Shown here: in pieces, positions 53,846 through 63,472 of the stretch
Numbering within the stretch: position 1 is the first letter of the stretch
Layout: each line of letters begins with the position of its first letter
Assembly: GCA_963697355.1 (NCBI GenBank)
Contig: CAVONV010000004.1
Coordinates: 1 to 64,000 of the forward strand
From: CAVONV01 sp963697355
GTDB taxonomy: Bacteria; Acidobacteriota; Vicinamibacteria; Marinacidobacterales; DATDRI01
Length of the DNA stretch: 64,000 nucleotides
Direction of reading: 5' to 3'
Translations under genes and position numbers: made by a program
Notes under the pieces: model-generated
What the model saw: the letters and a program-made list of their open reading frames with translations, nothing else
Databases searched by the model: none
What the model was told of the DNA's origin: nothing

Positions 53846-54916
53846 ATGTCGGATGCCAAGCGTCTTTCAACCCTGGACCGGTTCTTGACGCTCTGGATCT
53901 TTCTAGCAATGTTCGTAGGAGTCGTGGGGGGGTACCTGCTACCCAACATCCGGCAGGTTATTGACTATTTCCAGGTGGGTACGACCAACATCCCCATTGC
54001 CATCGGTCTCATCCTGATGATGTACCCGCCCTTGGCCAAGGTTAAGTACGAGGAACTGGGTCATGTGTTTCGCAACAGAAAGGTACTGTTGCTTTCTCTG
54101 ATCCAGAACTGGGTCATCGGTCCCATCCTGATGTTTCTGCTCGCTATCACCTTTCTCTCCGGACACCACGAATACATGGTGGGACTCATCTTGATAGGAC
54201 TCGCCCGCTGCATTGCGATGGTGCTGGTCTGGAACGATCTAGCGAAGGGCGACGCTGAGTACTGCGCGGGGTTGGTCGCGTTCAACTCTATTTTCCAGGT
54301 TCTGTTCTTCTCCGTCTATGCCTACATTTTCATCACCGTGTTACCCCAGTGGTTGGGGCTGAAGGGTGCGGTGGTGGATGTCACCATCGGCCAGATAGCT
54401 GAAAGCGTCTTCGTCTACCTGGGAATTCCCTTTATCGCCGGTGTACTTTCACGCGTCATCGGCCTGAAGACCAAGGGACGAGATTGGTATGAGAAGAAAT
54501 TCATCCCCAAGATCAGTCCACTCACCCTCATTGCCCTATTGTTTACCATCGTGGTGATGTTTTCGCTCAAAGGCGAGTTCATTGTCCAGCTTCCCATGGA
54601 CGTCGTACGGGTGGCGATTCCCCTGTGCGTGTATTTTGTGGTGATGTTCTTCGTCTCCTTTTACCTTTCTAAAAAGGCTGGAGCAAATTACGAACAGTCG
54701 GTCACATTGAGCTTCACCGCGGCTTCAAACAACTTCGAGTTGGCTATCGCTGTAGCGGTGGCCGTCTTCGGTATCGATTCGGGAGTAGCATTCGCCGCGG
54801 TGATCGGCCCCCTCGTAGAAGTGCCAGTATTGATCAGCCTAGTCAACGTGGCTCTTTGGATTAAGCGGAAGTACTTTTCCGTGGCCGTTGAAACGCAACC
54901 CGTGTCCGCCACGTAA
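53846..54916 (+). CDS. acr3: ACR3 family arsenite efflux transporter
   Basis: 356 residues. ATG 53846 has AAGGAGG five bases upstream; a second ATG at 53843 is too close. Ten membrane helices. Family motifs: MYPPLAKVKYEELGHVFRNR, LIGLARCIAMVLVWNDLAKG with the conserved Cys used for As(III)-thiolate binding, and the later helix FTAASNNFELAIAVAVAVFG. It exports arsenite using the membrane potential. Downstream of the small redox protein and upstream of an ArsP-type permease, so it is the core of the resistance cluster. Confidence 0.9.
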   Translation: MSDAKRLSTLDRFLTLWIFLAMFVGVVGGYLLPNIRQVIDYFQVGTTNIPIAIGLILMMYPPLAKVKYEELGHVFRNRKVLLLSLIQNWVIGPILMFLLAITFLSGHHEYMVGLILIGLARCIAMVLVWNDLAKGDAEYCAGLVAFNSIFQVLFFSVYAYIFITVLPQWLGLKGAVVDVTIGQIAESVFVYLGIPFIAGVLSRVIGLKTKGRDWYEKKFIPKISPLTLIALLFTIVVMFSLKGEFIVQLPMDVVRVAIPLCVYFVVMFFVSFYLSKKAGANYEQSVTLSFTAASNNFELAIAVAVAVFGIDSGVAFAAVIGPLVEVPVLISLVNVALWIKRKYFSVAVETQPVSAT

Positions 54917-54968
54917 CATCCAAACCGTGGAGGGCACGAAGGAAAGACCATCGGAGGCCTTTTAGCCT

Positions 54969-56399
54969 ATGAGTTCACCGACCGCCGGGAAGCGGGAGCG
55001 TCAACTTGAGAATGAGAACTCTCTCGTTATGGAGAAGAAGCTCGACGCTTACGCCAAGATGAAAGGACTTCTTCTTCGCTGCGAGGGAAGCGTCGCCCAC
55101 TTCTGGACAAATGAGTGGAAGGCTCTCGCCGCGATGGGCGCCGTGTTCCTCACTTTCTACTACCTCCCGATGGGCTCGGAGCGTTTCAAGAACGCGGTAT
55201 TGGAATCGCTTTACTTGGCGAAATGGTACGCCCAAGAGCACGTTCTGTTGTGCCTCGTCCCGGCGTTTTTCATTGCCGGTGCCATCTCCGTCTTTGTCAG
55301 TCAAGCCTCGGTGATGAAGTATCTAGGAGCCGGTGCGAACAAGGTACTAGCCTATGGGGTCGCTTCGGTCTCAGGGTCGATCTTGGCGGTGTGTTCCTGC
55401 ACGGTCTTGCCGCTTTTTGCCGGCATCCACCGGATGGGGGCGGGACTCGGACCGGCGACGGCATTTCTCTACTCCGGCCCCGCGATCAACGTGCTCGCCA
55501 TTGTACTCACGGCCCGCGTGCTCGGGCTCGAGCTTGGAGTGGCTCGGGCGGTGGGGGCCATCGTTTTTAGCGTCGTCATCGGTCTCTTGATGCACTTTTT
55601 CTTCCGCAAGGAAGAAAGAAAAAAAGCCCAGGCGCAAATGGCGATGCCGGACCCGGAAGAGGTGCGACCGCTGTGGAAGAACGCGCTCTACTTCACCGCC
55701 ATGGTCGGGATACTGGTCTTCGCCAACTGGGGAAAACCCGTCGAGTCGACCGGGCTTTGGCACGTCGTCTATGCGGCGAAATGGACTTTGACCGGTATCT
55801 TCTCCTTGGCGTTGGCCTGGATGCTCACGGCATGGTTCGGTGCCCGTTGGTGGCAGGTGGTGCTGCTTGGATCTCCCGCGGTTCTCCTGGCACTCATCGT
55901 GCCCTCAGAGCCCATGCTGTCCTTCGTGGCCGGTGTCGTGGGACTTTCGGTTCTTACCAGTACCAGCCGGGGAGAGCTGGGCGATTGGTTCAGCTCATCG
56001 TGGGATTTCGCCAAGAAGATACTTCCCCTGCTTTTCGTGGGCGTCTTGGTTGCCGGGGCCCTGCTCGGACGTCCCGGACACGAAGGACTCATCCCCTCCG
56101 GCTGGGTCAGTGGCGCTGTGGGCGACAACTCTTTTTTCGCAAATTTCTTTGCATCCTTGGTCGGGGCGTTCATGTACTTCGCGACGCTGACCGAAATCCC
56201 CATTCTCGAGGGCCTTCTCGGCGCCGGAATGGGTAAGGGTCCCGCCTTGGCGCTCCTTCTGGCCGGGCCGGCTTTGAGCTTGCCGAACATGCTGGTCATC
56301 CGCGGCGTCTTGGGCACCCAAAAGACGGTCGTTTACGTCGCCCTGGTCGTGGTGATGGCTACTTTGAGCGGCATCATCTACGGAGCGTACTGGGGCTGA
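54969..56399 (+). CDS. ArsP-type permease (PF03773 family)
   Basis: 476 residues, about ten membrane helices in two halves. The key motif SILAVCSCTVLPLFAGIHRM (CSCxxxPL) and VMKYLGAGANKVLAYGVASV in the first half are typical of the permease family that includes organoarsenical exporter ArsP; the second half repeats GAFMYFATLTEIPILEGLLG and GPALSLPNMLVIRGVLGTQK. Cargo could be methylated arsenicals or other thiolated compounds. Close spacing to acr3 (52 bases) suggests an operon. The N-terminus has an extra 25-residue charged stretch, so a later start (Met at 55029) is possible. Confidence 0.8.
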   Translation: MSSPTAGKRERQLENENSLVMEKKLDAYAKMKGLLLRCEGSVAHFWTNEWKALAAMGAVFLTFYYLPMGSERFKNAVLESLYLAKWYAQEHVLLCLVPAFFIAGAISVFVSQASVMKYLGAGANKVLAYGVASVSGSILAVCSCTVLPLFAGIHRMGAGLGPATAFLYSGPAINVLAIVLTARVLGLELGVARAVGAIVFSVVIGLLMHFFFRKEERKKAQAQMAMPDPEEVRPLWKNALYFTAMVGILVFANWGKPVESTGLWHVVYAAKWTLTGIFSLALAWMLTAWFGARWWQVVLLGSPAVLLALIVPSEPMLSFVAGVVGLSVLTSTSRGELGDWFSSSWDFAKKILPLLFVGVLVAGALLGRPGHEGLIPSGWVSGAVGDNSFFANFFASLVGAFMYFATLTEIPILEGLLGAGMGKGPALALLLAGPALSLPNMLVIRGVLGTQKTVVYVALVVVMATLSGIIYGAYWG

Positions 56400-56451
56400 T
56401 TGGGTCCATATCTTTCGTATCACTGGATAGAACTACCGAAGGAGGTTGAAC

Positions 56452-57237
56452 ATGAGCGAGATATCATCCGTTTCTTTCATCGGTGGGGGACGCATCACCT
56501 GGTTACTTTTGGAGTCCCTCAATCGTAAAGGTGCTCTGCCGGCGAACGTCACCGTCTCCGACCCCAACCCAGAAGCACTACGTAGGGTCGAATCCATCGC
56601 AGGTTCGATAGTGCGCACGGGCGACAACGAGATCGCAGCAAAAAGCGATGTTGTCTTCCTGGCCGTCCACCCTCCTGTATTGAATCAAGTGGCTTCACAG
56701 ATTGCGAACCACTTGAGCGACAATGCGGTCGTGGTCTCCCTTGCGCCCAAGGTGCGGATGAAGAGCCTCGCCGAATGGCTCGGTGGCTTCGAGGGGCTAG
56801 CCCGAATGATTCCCAACGCCGCGTCAGTCGTCCATCAAGGCTACAATCCGGTGGCCTTCTCCGCTTCTCTTTCTCACGAAAGGAAAAACAACCTAGCGAG
56901 CTTGTTTGAGATTTGGGGTCGCACGCCCGAAGTGGACGAAGACAAGCTGGAGGCCTACGCGATCGTCACCGCCATGGGGCCGACCTACTTCTGGTTTCAG
57001 TGGCTGGAGTTGAAGCGCCTCGGTAAGATGTTCGGTTTGAGCGACGAAGAGCTCCAAAGCGCACTTCCTGCGATGTTGCATGGTGCGGCGGATACTCTGT
57101 TTGACTCGAAGTTGTCGGAAGAAGAAGCACTGAACCTGGTCCCGATACACCCTCTCAAAGACAACGAAGCGATGATTCAGGGTGCCTTCGAAAGCGCCCT
57201 GGAGCCGTTGCATCGCAAGCTGACGGGATCGTCCTGA
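56452..57237 (+). CDS. pyrroline-5-carboxylate reductase-like NAD(P)-dependent oxidoreductase
   Basis: 261 residues from ATG 56452, with AAGGAGG seven bases upstream; a TTG at 56446 is less likely. Rossmann start VSFIGGGRITWLLLESLNRK (the GxGxxG variant GGGRI). KSDVVFLAVHPPVLNQVASQ and LARMIPNAASVVHQGYNPVA are the P5CR-family signature. The C-terminal helices differ from real ProC (no clear dimerisation motif). Similar genes are often placed in arsenic or metal islands without known role. Separated from the permease by 52 bases. Confidence 0.75.
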   Translation: MSEISSVSFIGGGRITWLLLESLNRKGALPANVTVSDPNPEALRRVESIAGSIVRTGDNEIAAKSDVVFLAVHPPVLNQVASQIANHLSDNAVVVSLAPKVRMKSLAEWLGGFEGLARMIPNAASVVHQGYNPVAFSASLSHERKNNLASLFEIWGRTPEVDEDKLEAYAIVTAMGPTYFWFQWLELKRLGKMFGLSDEELQSALPAMLHGAADTLFDSKLSEEEALNLVPIHPLKDNEAMIQGAFESALEPLHRKLTGSS

Positions 57238-57580
57238 CTCTAGATCCAATTCCGAGCCTCGACACCGAGTGGCAGCGCCTGGGTCTCGCTCGTTTCTTGC
57301 TGGACGATGGCCGACTTTTACAGCTAGGTGTTTACGTGGCGTAGACTTACCTCATGTCGAGTGTAGAAGAGGAGGCAGGATGCTCTATCCCAAACTCGGT
57401 TCCTTGATCCCGATGATCAGATCGGATGCCACGGGGAGAATGCACCGATGGGTGAGTACCATTACTCCTTCTGGGCCGAGGGCACGAGTGGACAGCGGAG
57501 TAACACAGCCACGGTAACCATCGTGCGCCAGTGAATCCGGTCCGCAAGCGTCCCTAACTAAGGGACTGGTCTGAACGACG
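57238..57580. other. intergenic stretch with a possible gene remnant
   Basis: A short frame from about 57365 to 57531 ends with MGEYHYSFWAEGTSGQRSNT and ATVTIVRQ, resembling the end of an extracellular beta-sandwich protein. It has no start and is too short to name. Confidence 0.3.
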
Positions 57581-58523
57581 CTAGCGGTGCAGTCGTGTGC
57601 CGCAGGACATGCAGAAGTTTGAGCGAGTCTCCGCCTTCATACCGCAGTTGTGGCAGAAGTTCGGCCCGGTCTCACCCGCGCGCTTTTCGGGCGGCCCTGA
57701 TCTCACTACTTGGCGACCGCGCGCGTTCGGGGACGTCTCGGGCGGCTTGCGCGAAGACCACCAGTACCAACTCACCGCGAGACCGATAAGCACTCCGCCG
57801 AAGGTGCCAAGAAGCCAGGGTTGTAGTATGCCTTCGTTGGTCGACTCCTGGCGCCCGGATTTCGACGGACACGGTGGTTGACTCGGCTCGAGCGACTTGG
57901 ACGGACAGGGCGGCAGTATCTTTCTCGTAGCCTAGCTCTATGGTTGGCCTTTCCTTGTCCTCCAGGGGACCGTGATCGACCCACTCGTAAGTGAACCCGT
58001 CCTGGCCGACTGTGCGTCGATCCGGTGGTGGGATGATCTCGAATCCGAGGGCGCCCAAGGGTCGTTGGACTTTATAGGAAAAAGCGCCCAGATCGACTCC
58101 GCCTGGCCACGAGAAGAGGAAGGTCCGCCTCGGGCCCTCCAGTGTCAGATCCGCATAGTACTCGAGCTGTCCCTCGAGACTCTGCATGTTCATGAGTATC
58201 ATCGCACGCTCATCCTGGACGGTACGGGTAAACTCCGCCAGCATTAGTCCGCCGCTCTCATCTTTCCATGCCACCGCGTGCGGCTGCCCGACGCTAGCTG
58301 GAATGGGGAGGGCCACCTTCGTCGGCAAGAGGCTGTCCGGCTTCAAGCGGAAGGTGTACATCACGAGAACCGCCTGGCGGTCGTACTCGGGCCAAAGGGC
58401 CACTTCCAGCTGCTCGATCGAGCCAGCCAACTGGCTGCCCGCCACCGAGGGTGTCAGACCGAGCAAAGCCACGACAAGCAGAAGCCACCTGTGTCTCGAA
58501 CTTGAGCATTCCATGACCATCAT
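57581..58523 (-). pseudogene. exported membrane-anchored protein with C-terminal zinc ribbon, frameshifted
   Basis: From ATG 58523 (GAGG upstream): signal peptide (WLLLVVALLGLTPSVAG), a beta-rich exported region (QLEVALWPEYDRQAVLVMYT, WPGGVDLGAFSYKVQRPLGA). Near 57815 the frame needs a one-base change to reach LGTFGGVLIGLAVSWYWWSS, a membrane helix, and a cytoplasmic tail with a zinc ribbon NFCHNCGMKAETRSNFCMSC then GTRLHR (two C-x2-C pairs). As written the first frame ends in a wrong tail at 57672. Family unknown; the arrangement suggests a membrane-anchored protein of the cell envelope. Confidence 0.65.
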
Positions 58524-58820
58524 GCTACCTCATTGGCCACCAGAGACACCTGGTCCCATAGGAATCGCCACGCGGCACACGAACCCTCCCGCACGCGGCA
58601 GCCTATCTCGAGGACATCCCTTCTCGGGACGAGAGCACTCAACGAGAACAATACATTTCCTGGGGCACTTTCTCTATACAGAGTCTCCCCTACCGAACAT
58701 TCAGTTCCGCCTGTCCTTATTGCACTGTGGACCAAACATCCAGTTCTGTCAGTCGCCTCCAATTGTGGCTTTTATGTTTCTTTGTCATCGGTCAACCCCG
58801 AACGTTGCGTGCAAATGGAA
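58524..58820. other. intergenic stretch, nothing recognised
   Basis: Between the zinc-ribbon gene start and the end of the cusA-like gene. I see no coding signal; no clear terminator. Confidence 0.4.
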
Positions 58821-61800
58821 TTATTGGCCCTCTTTTGCTTCCGGCCCATCCTTTAAATCCCAACCCTTCCAGATGTAGTAGATGGCAGGATAAACAACCA
58901 GAATGACGAGAACGGAGCTCACCATTCCACCCACCATGGGAGTAGCTATTCTTTTCATCACGTCTGCTCCGGTCCCGTGGCTCCACATGATGGGCAGCAG
59001 GCCGGCCATCGTAGTCACGGCGGTCATCATCTTCGGTCTCACGCGACTGACTGCGCCGTGATAAACCGCCGCAACAAGATCTTTTTTGTTGTCGCATCTG
59101 GCCGTTTTTCACCGCATCCTTGTAGGCGACATCCAAGTACAAGAGCATCACCACACCGGTCTCCGCGCTTAAGCCTGCCAACGCGATGATTCCGACCCAA
59201 ACCGCGATACTCAGGTTGTAATCGAGCATCCACATCAGCCAGAAAACACCGATGAGCGAGAATGGAACCGCGAGAAGCACGAGGAGCGTTTGAAAGATCG
59301 AGCGTGTGTTCAGGTAGATGATCACGAAAATGAGGATCAATGTCATGGGGACCACAACCATGAGGCGCTCCTTCGCGCGCATCATGTACTCGTACTGCCC
59401 GCTCCATGCGATGTTGTATCCGGCAGGAATATCCACGTTCTCGGCCACCGCTTTCTGGGCCATTTGGACGTAGGTCCCTACATCGATGCCGGTGATGTCA
59501 ACGTAGATCCAGGCGTTCGGCCTGGAGTTCTCGCTCTTGATAGATGGAGGACCCTTTGTAATGTTGATGTCGGCGAGCTGCCCCATCGGTATGTGCTGGC
59601 CGAGCGGCGTGGGCACCAGGATGTCGCGAAGCGCAGGCAGGTTGTGGCGAAACTCGCGGCTGTAGCGCAGGTTGACCGGGTATCGTTCCAGCCCTTCGAC
59701 CGTGGTGGTGATGTTCATGCCCCCAATCGCCGACTGGATGACATCTTGAACGTCTCCCACGGTCAGACCGTACCGAGCGATTGCATCTCTGTTGATGTCG
59801 AAGTTCAGGTAGTTGCCTCCCATGACCCGTTCGGAATACGCTGAGAGCGTCCCGGGCACCCGTCGTATTACGGCCTCGACTTCCTTCCCGATCTCCTGAA
59901 GTTTGGTGAGATCCGATCCGGAGATTTTGATACCTACCGGCGTCTTTATCCCCGTCGACAGCATGTCGATTCGCGTCTTGATCGGCATCGTCCAGGCGTT
60001 GGTCAAACCCGGAAACTGAATGGCCTGATTCAGTTCGCTGATGAGCTTGTCGGGCGTCATTCCCGGGCGCCATTCCGACTCCGGTTTCAACATGATCGTC
60101 GTTTCGATCATCGATAGCGGGGCCGGATCGGTGGCTGTTTCTGCTCGGCCGACCTTTCCGAAGACATGATGCACTTCTGGAAATGTTCTTGATGATCTTG
60201 TCCGTCTGCTGGAGAATCTCGCGCGCCTTGGTCACGGAAATGCCCGGAAACGTGGTCGGCATATAGAGCAAATCTCCTTCCCACAAAGGAGGCATGAACT
60301 CCGATCCGAGTTGTGCGGCAGGAATGATTGAAACAGCGAGGAGAAGTAGTCCAGCGAGGAGGACAAGCCATTTCCATCTCAGAGTGAAGTGCAGAATCGG
60401 ATCGTAGATTCTGATCAGTATCCGGCTGATCGGATTTTTCTCCTCTGACCGAATTTTTCCACGGATCCAGTAACCCATGAGCACCGGAACCAGCGTCACC
60501 GCAAGCAGCGATGACGCTCCCATGGCGTAAGTCTTTGTAAAAGCCAAAGGGCTGAAGAGCCGACCTTCTTGCGCTTGAAGAGTAAAAACGGGGGCGAAGG
60601 ACACCGTGATGACGATGAGAGCGTAGAAGAGCGTTGGACCCACTTCCTTGGCCGCGTCGCCGATGATCTGCCAATGTGGCTTCTTGCCCGCATCGCTTCT
60701 CGAGATGTTTATGGGCATTCTCGATCATGACGATCGAGGCGTCGACCATGGCGCCGATGGCGATGGCGATACCGCCCAACGACATGATGTTGGCATTCAG
60801 GCCCTGCCGGTTCATTACGATGAAGGACATCAATATAGCAAGAGGAAGAGTCATTACGGCCACGAACGCCGAACGGAAATGCAGTAAGAATAAGATACAC
60901 ACCAGAGCAACGACTGCACTTTCCTCGATGAGTTTCTCCTGGAGTGTATCGATAGACCTTTCGATCAGTGCCGAGCGGTCGTATACGGTCAGGATCTCGA
61001 CGTCTTCGGGCAGTCCCTGTTCGAGCTCGGCCAACTTTTCTTTGACTCTTTGGATGACGTCATAGGCGTTCGCGCCGAACCGAACGACGATGATCCCGCC
61101 TACCACTTCTCCTTCTCCGTTCAGCTCGGCCAGACCCCGTCGCATCTCCGGCCCTCGTTGCACCGTTCCGACGTCTTTTAGAAGGATAGGCGTTCCACTG
61201 TCATCCACCCCTAAAGCGACACTCTTCAGGTGCTCGACATTTTTGATATAGCCCTCGCTGCGGACCATGAACTCGGTCTCCGACATCTCGAGCACTCGGC
61301 CGCCCACATCGTTGTTGCTCGGCTGCACCGCGGTGCGAATCTTGGAGAGGCTTATGTTGTAGGCCCTGAGCTTGTTGGGATCCACGGTAATCTGGTACTG
61401 CTTGACGAATCCGCCGATGCTGGCCACCTCGGAGACGCCGGGCACTCCTGTGAGCTCATACTTCAGATACCAATCCTGGATGCTTCGCAGGTCGCCGAGA
61501 GTGCGTTCCTTCGACTTCAGCACGTACTGGAAGGCCCAGCCGACTCCCGTCGCGTCGGGACCGAGGGATGGTGTGACCCCTTTGGGCAGCCGTCCGCTGA
61601 CGTAGTTCATATACTCCAACACGCGGCTGCGCGCCCAGTACATGTCGGTGCCGTCCTCGAAAATCACGTAGACGAACGAGAACCCGAAGAAGGAGTACCC
61701 ACGCACGACTTTGGCAAACGGAACCGCCAACATCTGGGTGGTGATGGGGTAGGTTATTTGATCTTCGACAACCTGCGGGGCCTGCCCCGGATACTCGGTG

Positions 61801-61949
61801 AAAATGATCACTTGAACGTCGGAAAGGTCCGGAATGGCGTCGAGGGGTATCGTCTGTAACGAGTAGACGCCCAAAAGCGCGATGAAGATGGTCCCCAAGA
61901 TGACCATGAACTTGTTTTGAATCGAAAAATCAATGATTTTTTCAAGCAT
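58821..61949 (-). pseudogene. cusA: CusA/CzcA-type RND heavy-metal efflux pump, three +1 frame breaks
   Basis: Inner-membrane proton/metal antiporter of the RND family. ATG 61949 starts MLEKIIDFSIQNKFMVILGT; the porter parts and the acidic helix-4 region (IAIGAMVDASIVMIENAHKH) are intact to about 60690. An extra base there leads to KKPHWQIIGDAAKEVGPTLF. A second extra A near 60188 splits IIK from TFPEVHHVFGKVGRAETATD. A third extra A, in a run of six T on the plus strand (59082-59087), splits MRQQK from DLVAAVYHGAVSRVRPKMMT. The C-terminus YYIWKGWDLKDGPEAKEGQ is normal. Methionine-rich metal relay residues suggest copper or silver. Confidence 0.85.
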
Positions 61950-61963
61950 TGTTAGAGTCTCGG

Positions 61964-63464
61964 TTACGAACTCAGTGTTGATGCTCGGGGAGTTGCCGCA
62001 GGAGGTTCCGGCGTCGTCTCGGACTGGCCGGTCCCTGCGATCATCTTTCGAATCGCCTCTTGTAGGTTGCTCTCGGAATCGATCAAGAACTGGGACGAGA
62101 CAACAATGCGATCTCCTTCTTCGAGTCCTTCCCTGACTTCCCATAGTCCGCTTCCGTTGACGCCCAATTAGACTTCCTTGACCTGGAACGTACCGTTGCC
62201 CCGATCTAGGACTACGACGTTGCGCGTGCCGCTGTGAATCACGGCTTCTTCCGGAATTGCCAGAACGTTGCGGGCCGAAGGCACATCGAATGTGACGTTG
62301 GCGTACATCTCCGCCCGGAGTCTTTGCCCCGGGTTCGGAAGCTCGATGGTAACTTTCATGGTGCGCGTCTTTTCGTTGAAGAAGGGATAGAGGTACCGGA
62401 TACGGCCCACGTGTTTTTTCCCTGGCTCGTAGGGAAGCTCTATCGTCGCTCTTTGCCCGATTTTGAGCCAGGGAATTTGGTTTTCGAAGACTTCGACTTC
62501 GACCCAGATGGTGGACAAATCGACGATCTTGTACAGATTCATCCCTGCCTTTGCGTACATCCCTTCGAGAGCCTGGTCCATTTTCTCCACCACCAGGCCG
62601 TTTGCGGGGCTCACGACCGCTAGCGTTCGGAGTAACTGACGCGGTCTTCTCGAGCTCCGCTATCTGCTCCTCAGAGATGTCCCAGTACCGAGTCGCTCGC
62701 GGGATGAGATCAGTAGGGACCGCGCACGCGCCGCAATATCAGGGTAGTTCCCTTCCGTCATCCGTTTCGCGTATTCCAAAGCTTGGAGGTATTCCTTTTG
62801 AGTCGTTACGAGGTCGGGACTGTAGATCTCGAAGAGCTTCTGTCCCTTCTTGACGGGTTCTCCGACGTAGTTCACGTAGACTTTTTCAATCCACCCCTCG
62901 TACTTCGTGTTCACCCAGGCGATTGCGCCGTCGTTGTACTTCAGATTCCCAACGGTTCGAATGGTAAAGGGGATATCGGTCCGCTGGAGCTCCTCTGATT
63001 GAACGCCGATATTTTGTACGAAGACCGGATCAATTTTTATGGTTCCTGGAGCAAGTTCGTCTTCCTCGCCTTCGTAAACCGGGATCAAGTCCATTCCCAT
63101 AGGAGATTTTCCCGGTTTTTCGGATATGAAGGTTGGATCCATCGGGGCTTGCCAATACTTGACTTTCCGCTCGCCTTCTGGCGTTGTTATCAACCGGGGC
63201 GGATGTTTGCGTTCCCTTGACCGGCACCAGCTTCATGCCACAAATGGGACATTCGCCGGGCTCTTTCTGTATGACCTGGGGATGCATACCGCAGGTCCAA
63301 AGCTGACCGGACTCCTCACCGTTGGCGCCTGCTTCGCTACCACCCATCAACCTATGGCCTGCCTGGTGCATCCATTCCCAACCAAATGGATTGGACAGCA
63401 CGAAGGCTGTGCCGGCTATACCCAGAACAAAGCTGGCTAGACTGAAGAATATGGCCTTTTTCAT
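61964..63464 (-). pseudogene. cusB: CusB-type periplasmic adaptor of the RND efflux system, frame broken
   Basis: ATG 63464 begins a signal/anchor helix (FFSLASFVLGIAGTAFVLS) and a heavy-metal-binding domain (WTCGMHP, GECPICGMKL). After VDN the frame changes near 63185 (+1) to TPEGERKVKYWQAPMDPTFI, then continues as the adaptor core (WIEKVYVNYVGEPVKKGQKL). Compensating changes at about 62705 and 62640 place RYWDISEEQIAELEKTASVT in another frame. TAA at 62170-62168 interrupts FQVKEV and LGVNGSGLWEVREGLEEGDR, where a Lys codon is expected. The end is normal. The last codons lie 14 bases before cusA. Confidence 0.8.
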
Positions 63465-63472
63465 TGTTGACC

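Noticed and set aside
57269..57517. Small open reading after the P5CR-like gene
   Set aside because: A different frame here has a more convincing extracellular-domain-like tail; neither has enough support for a gene.
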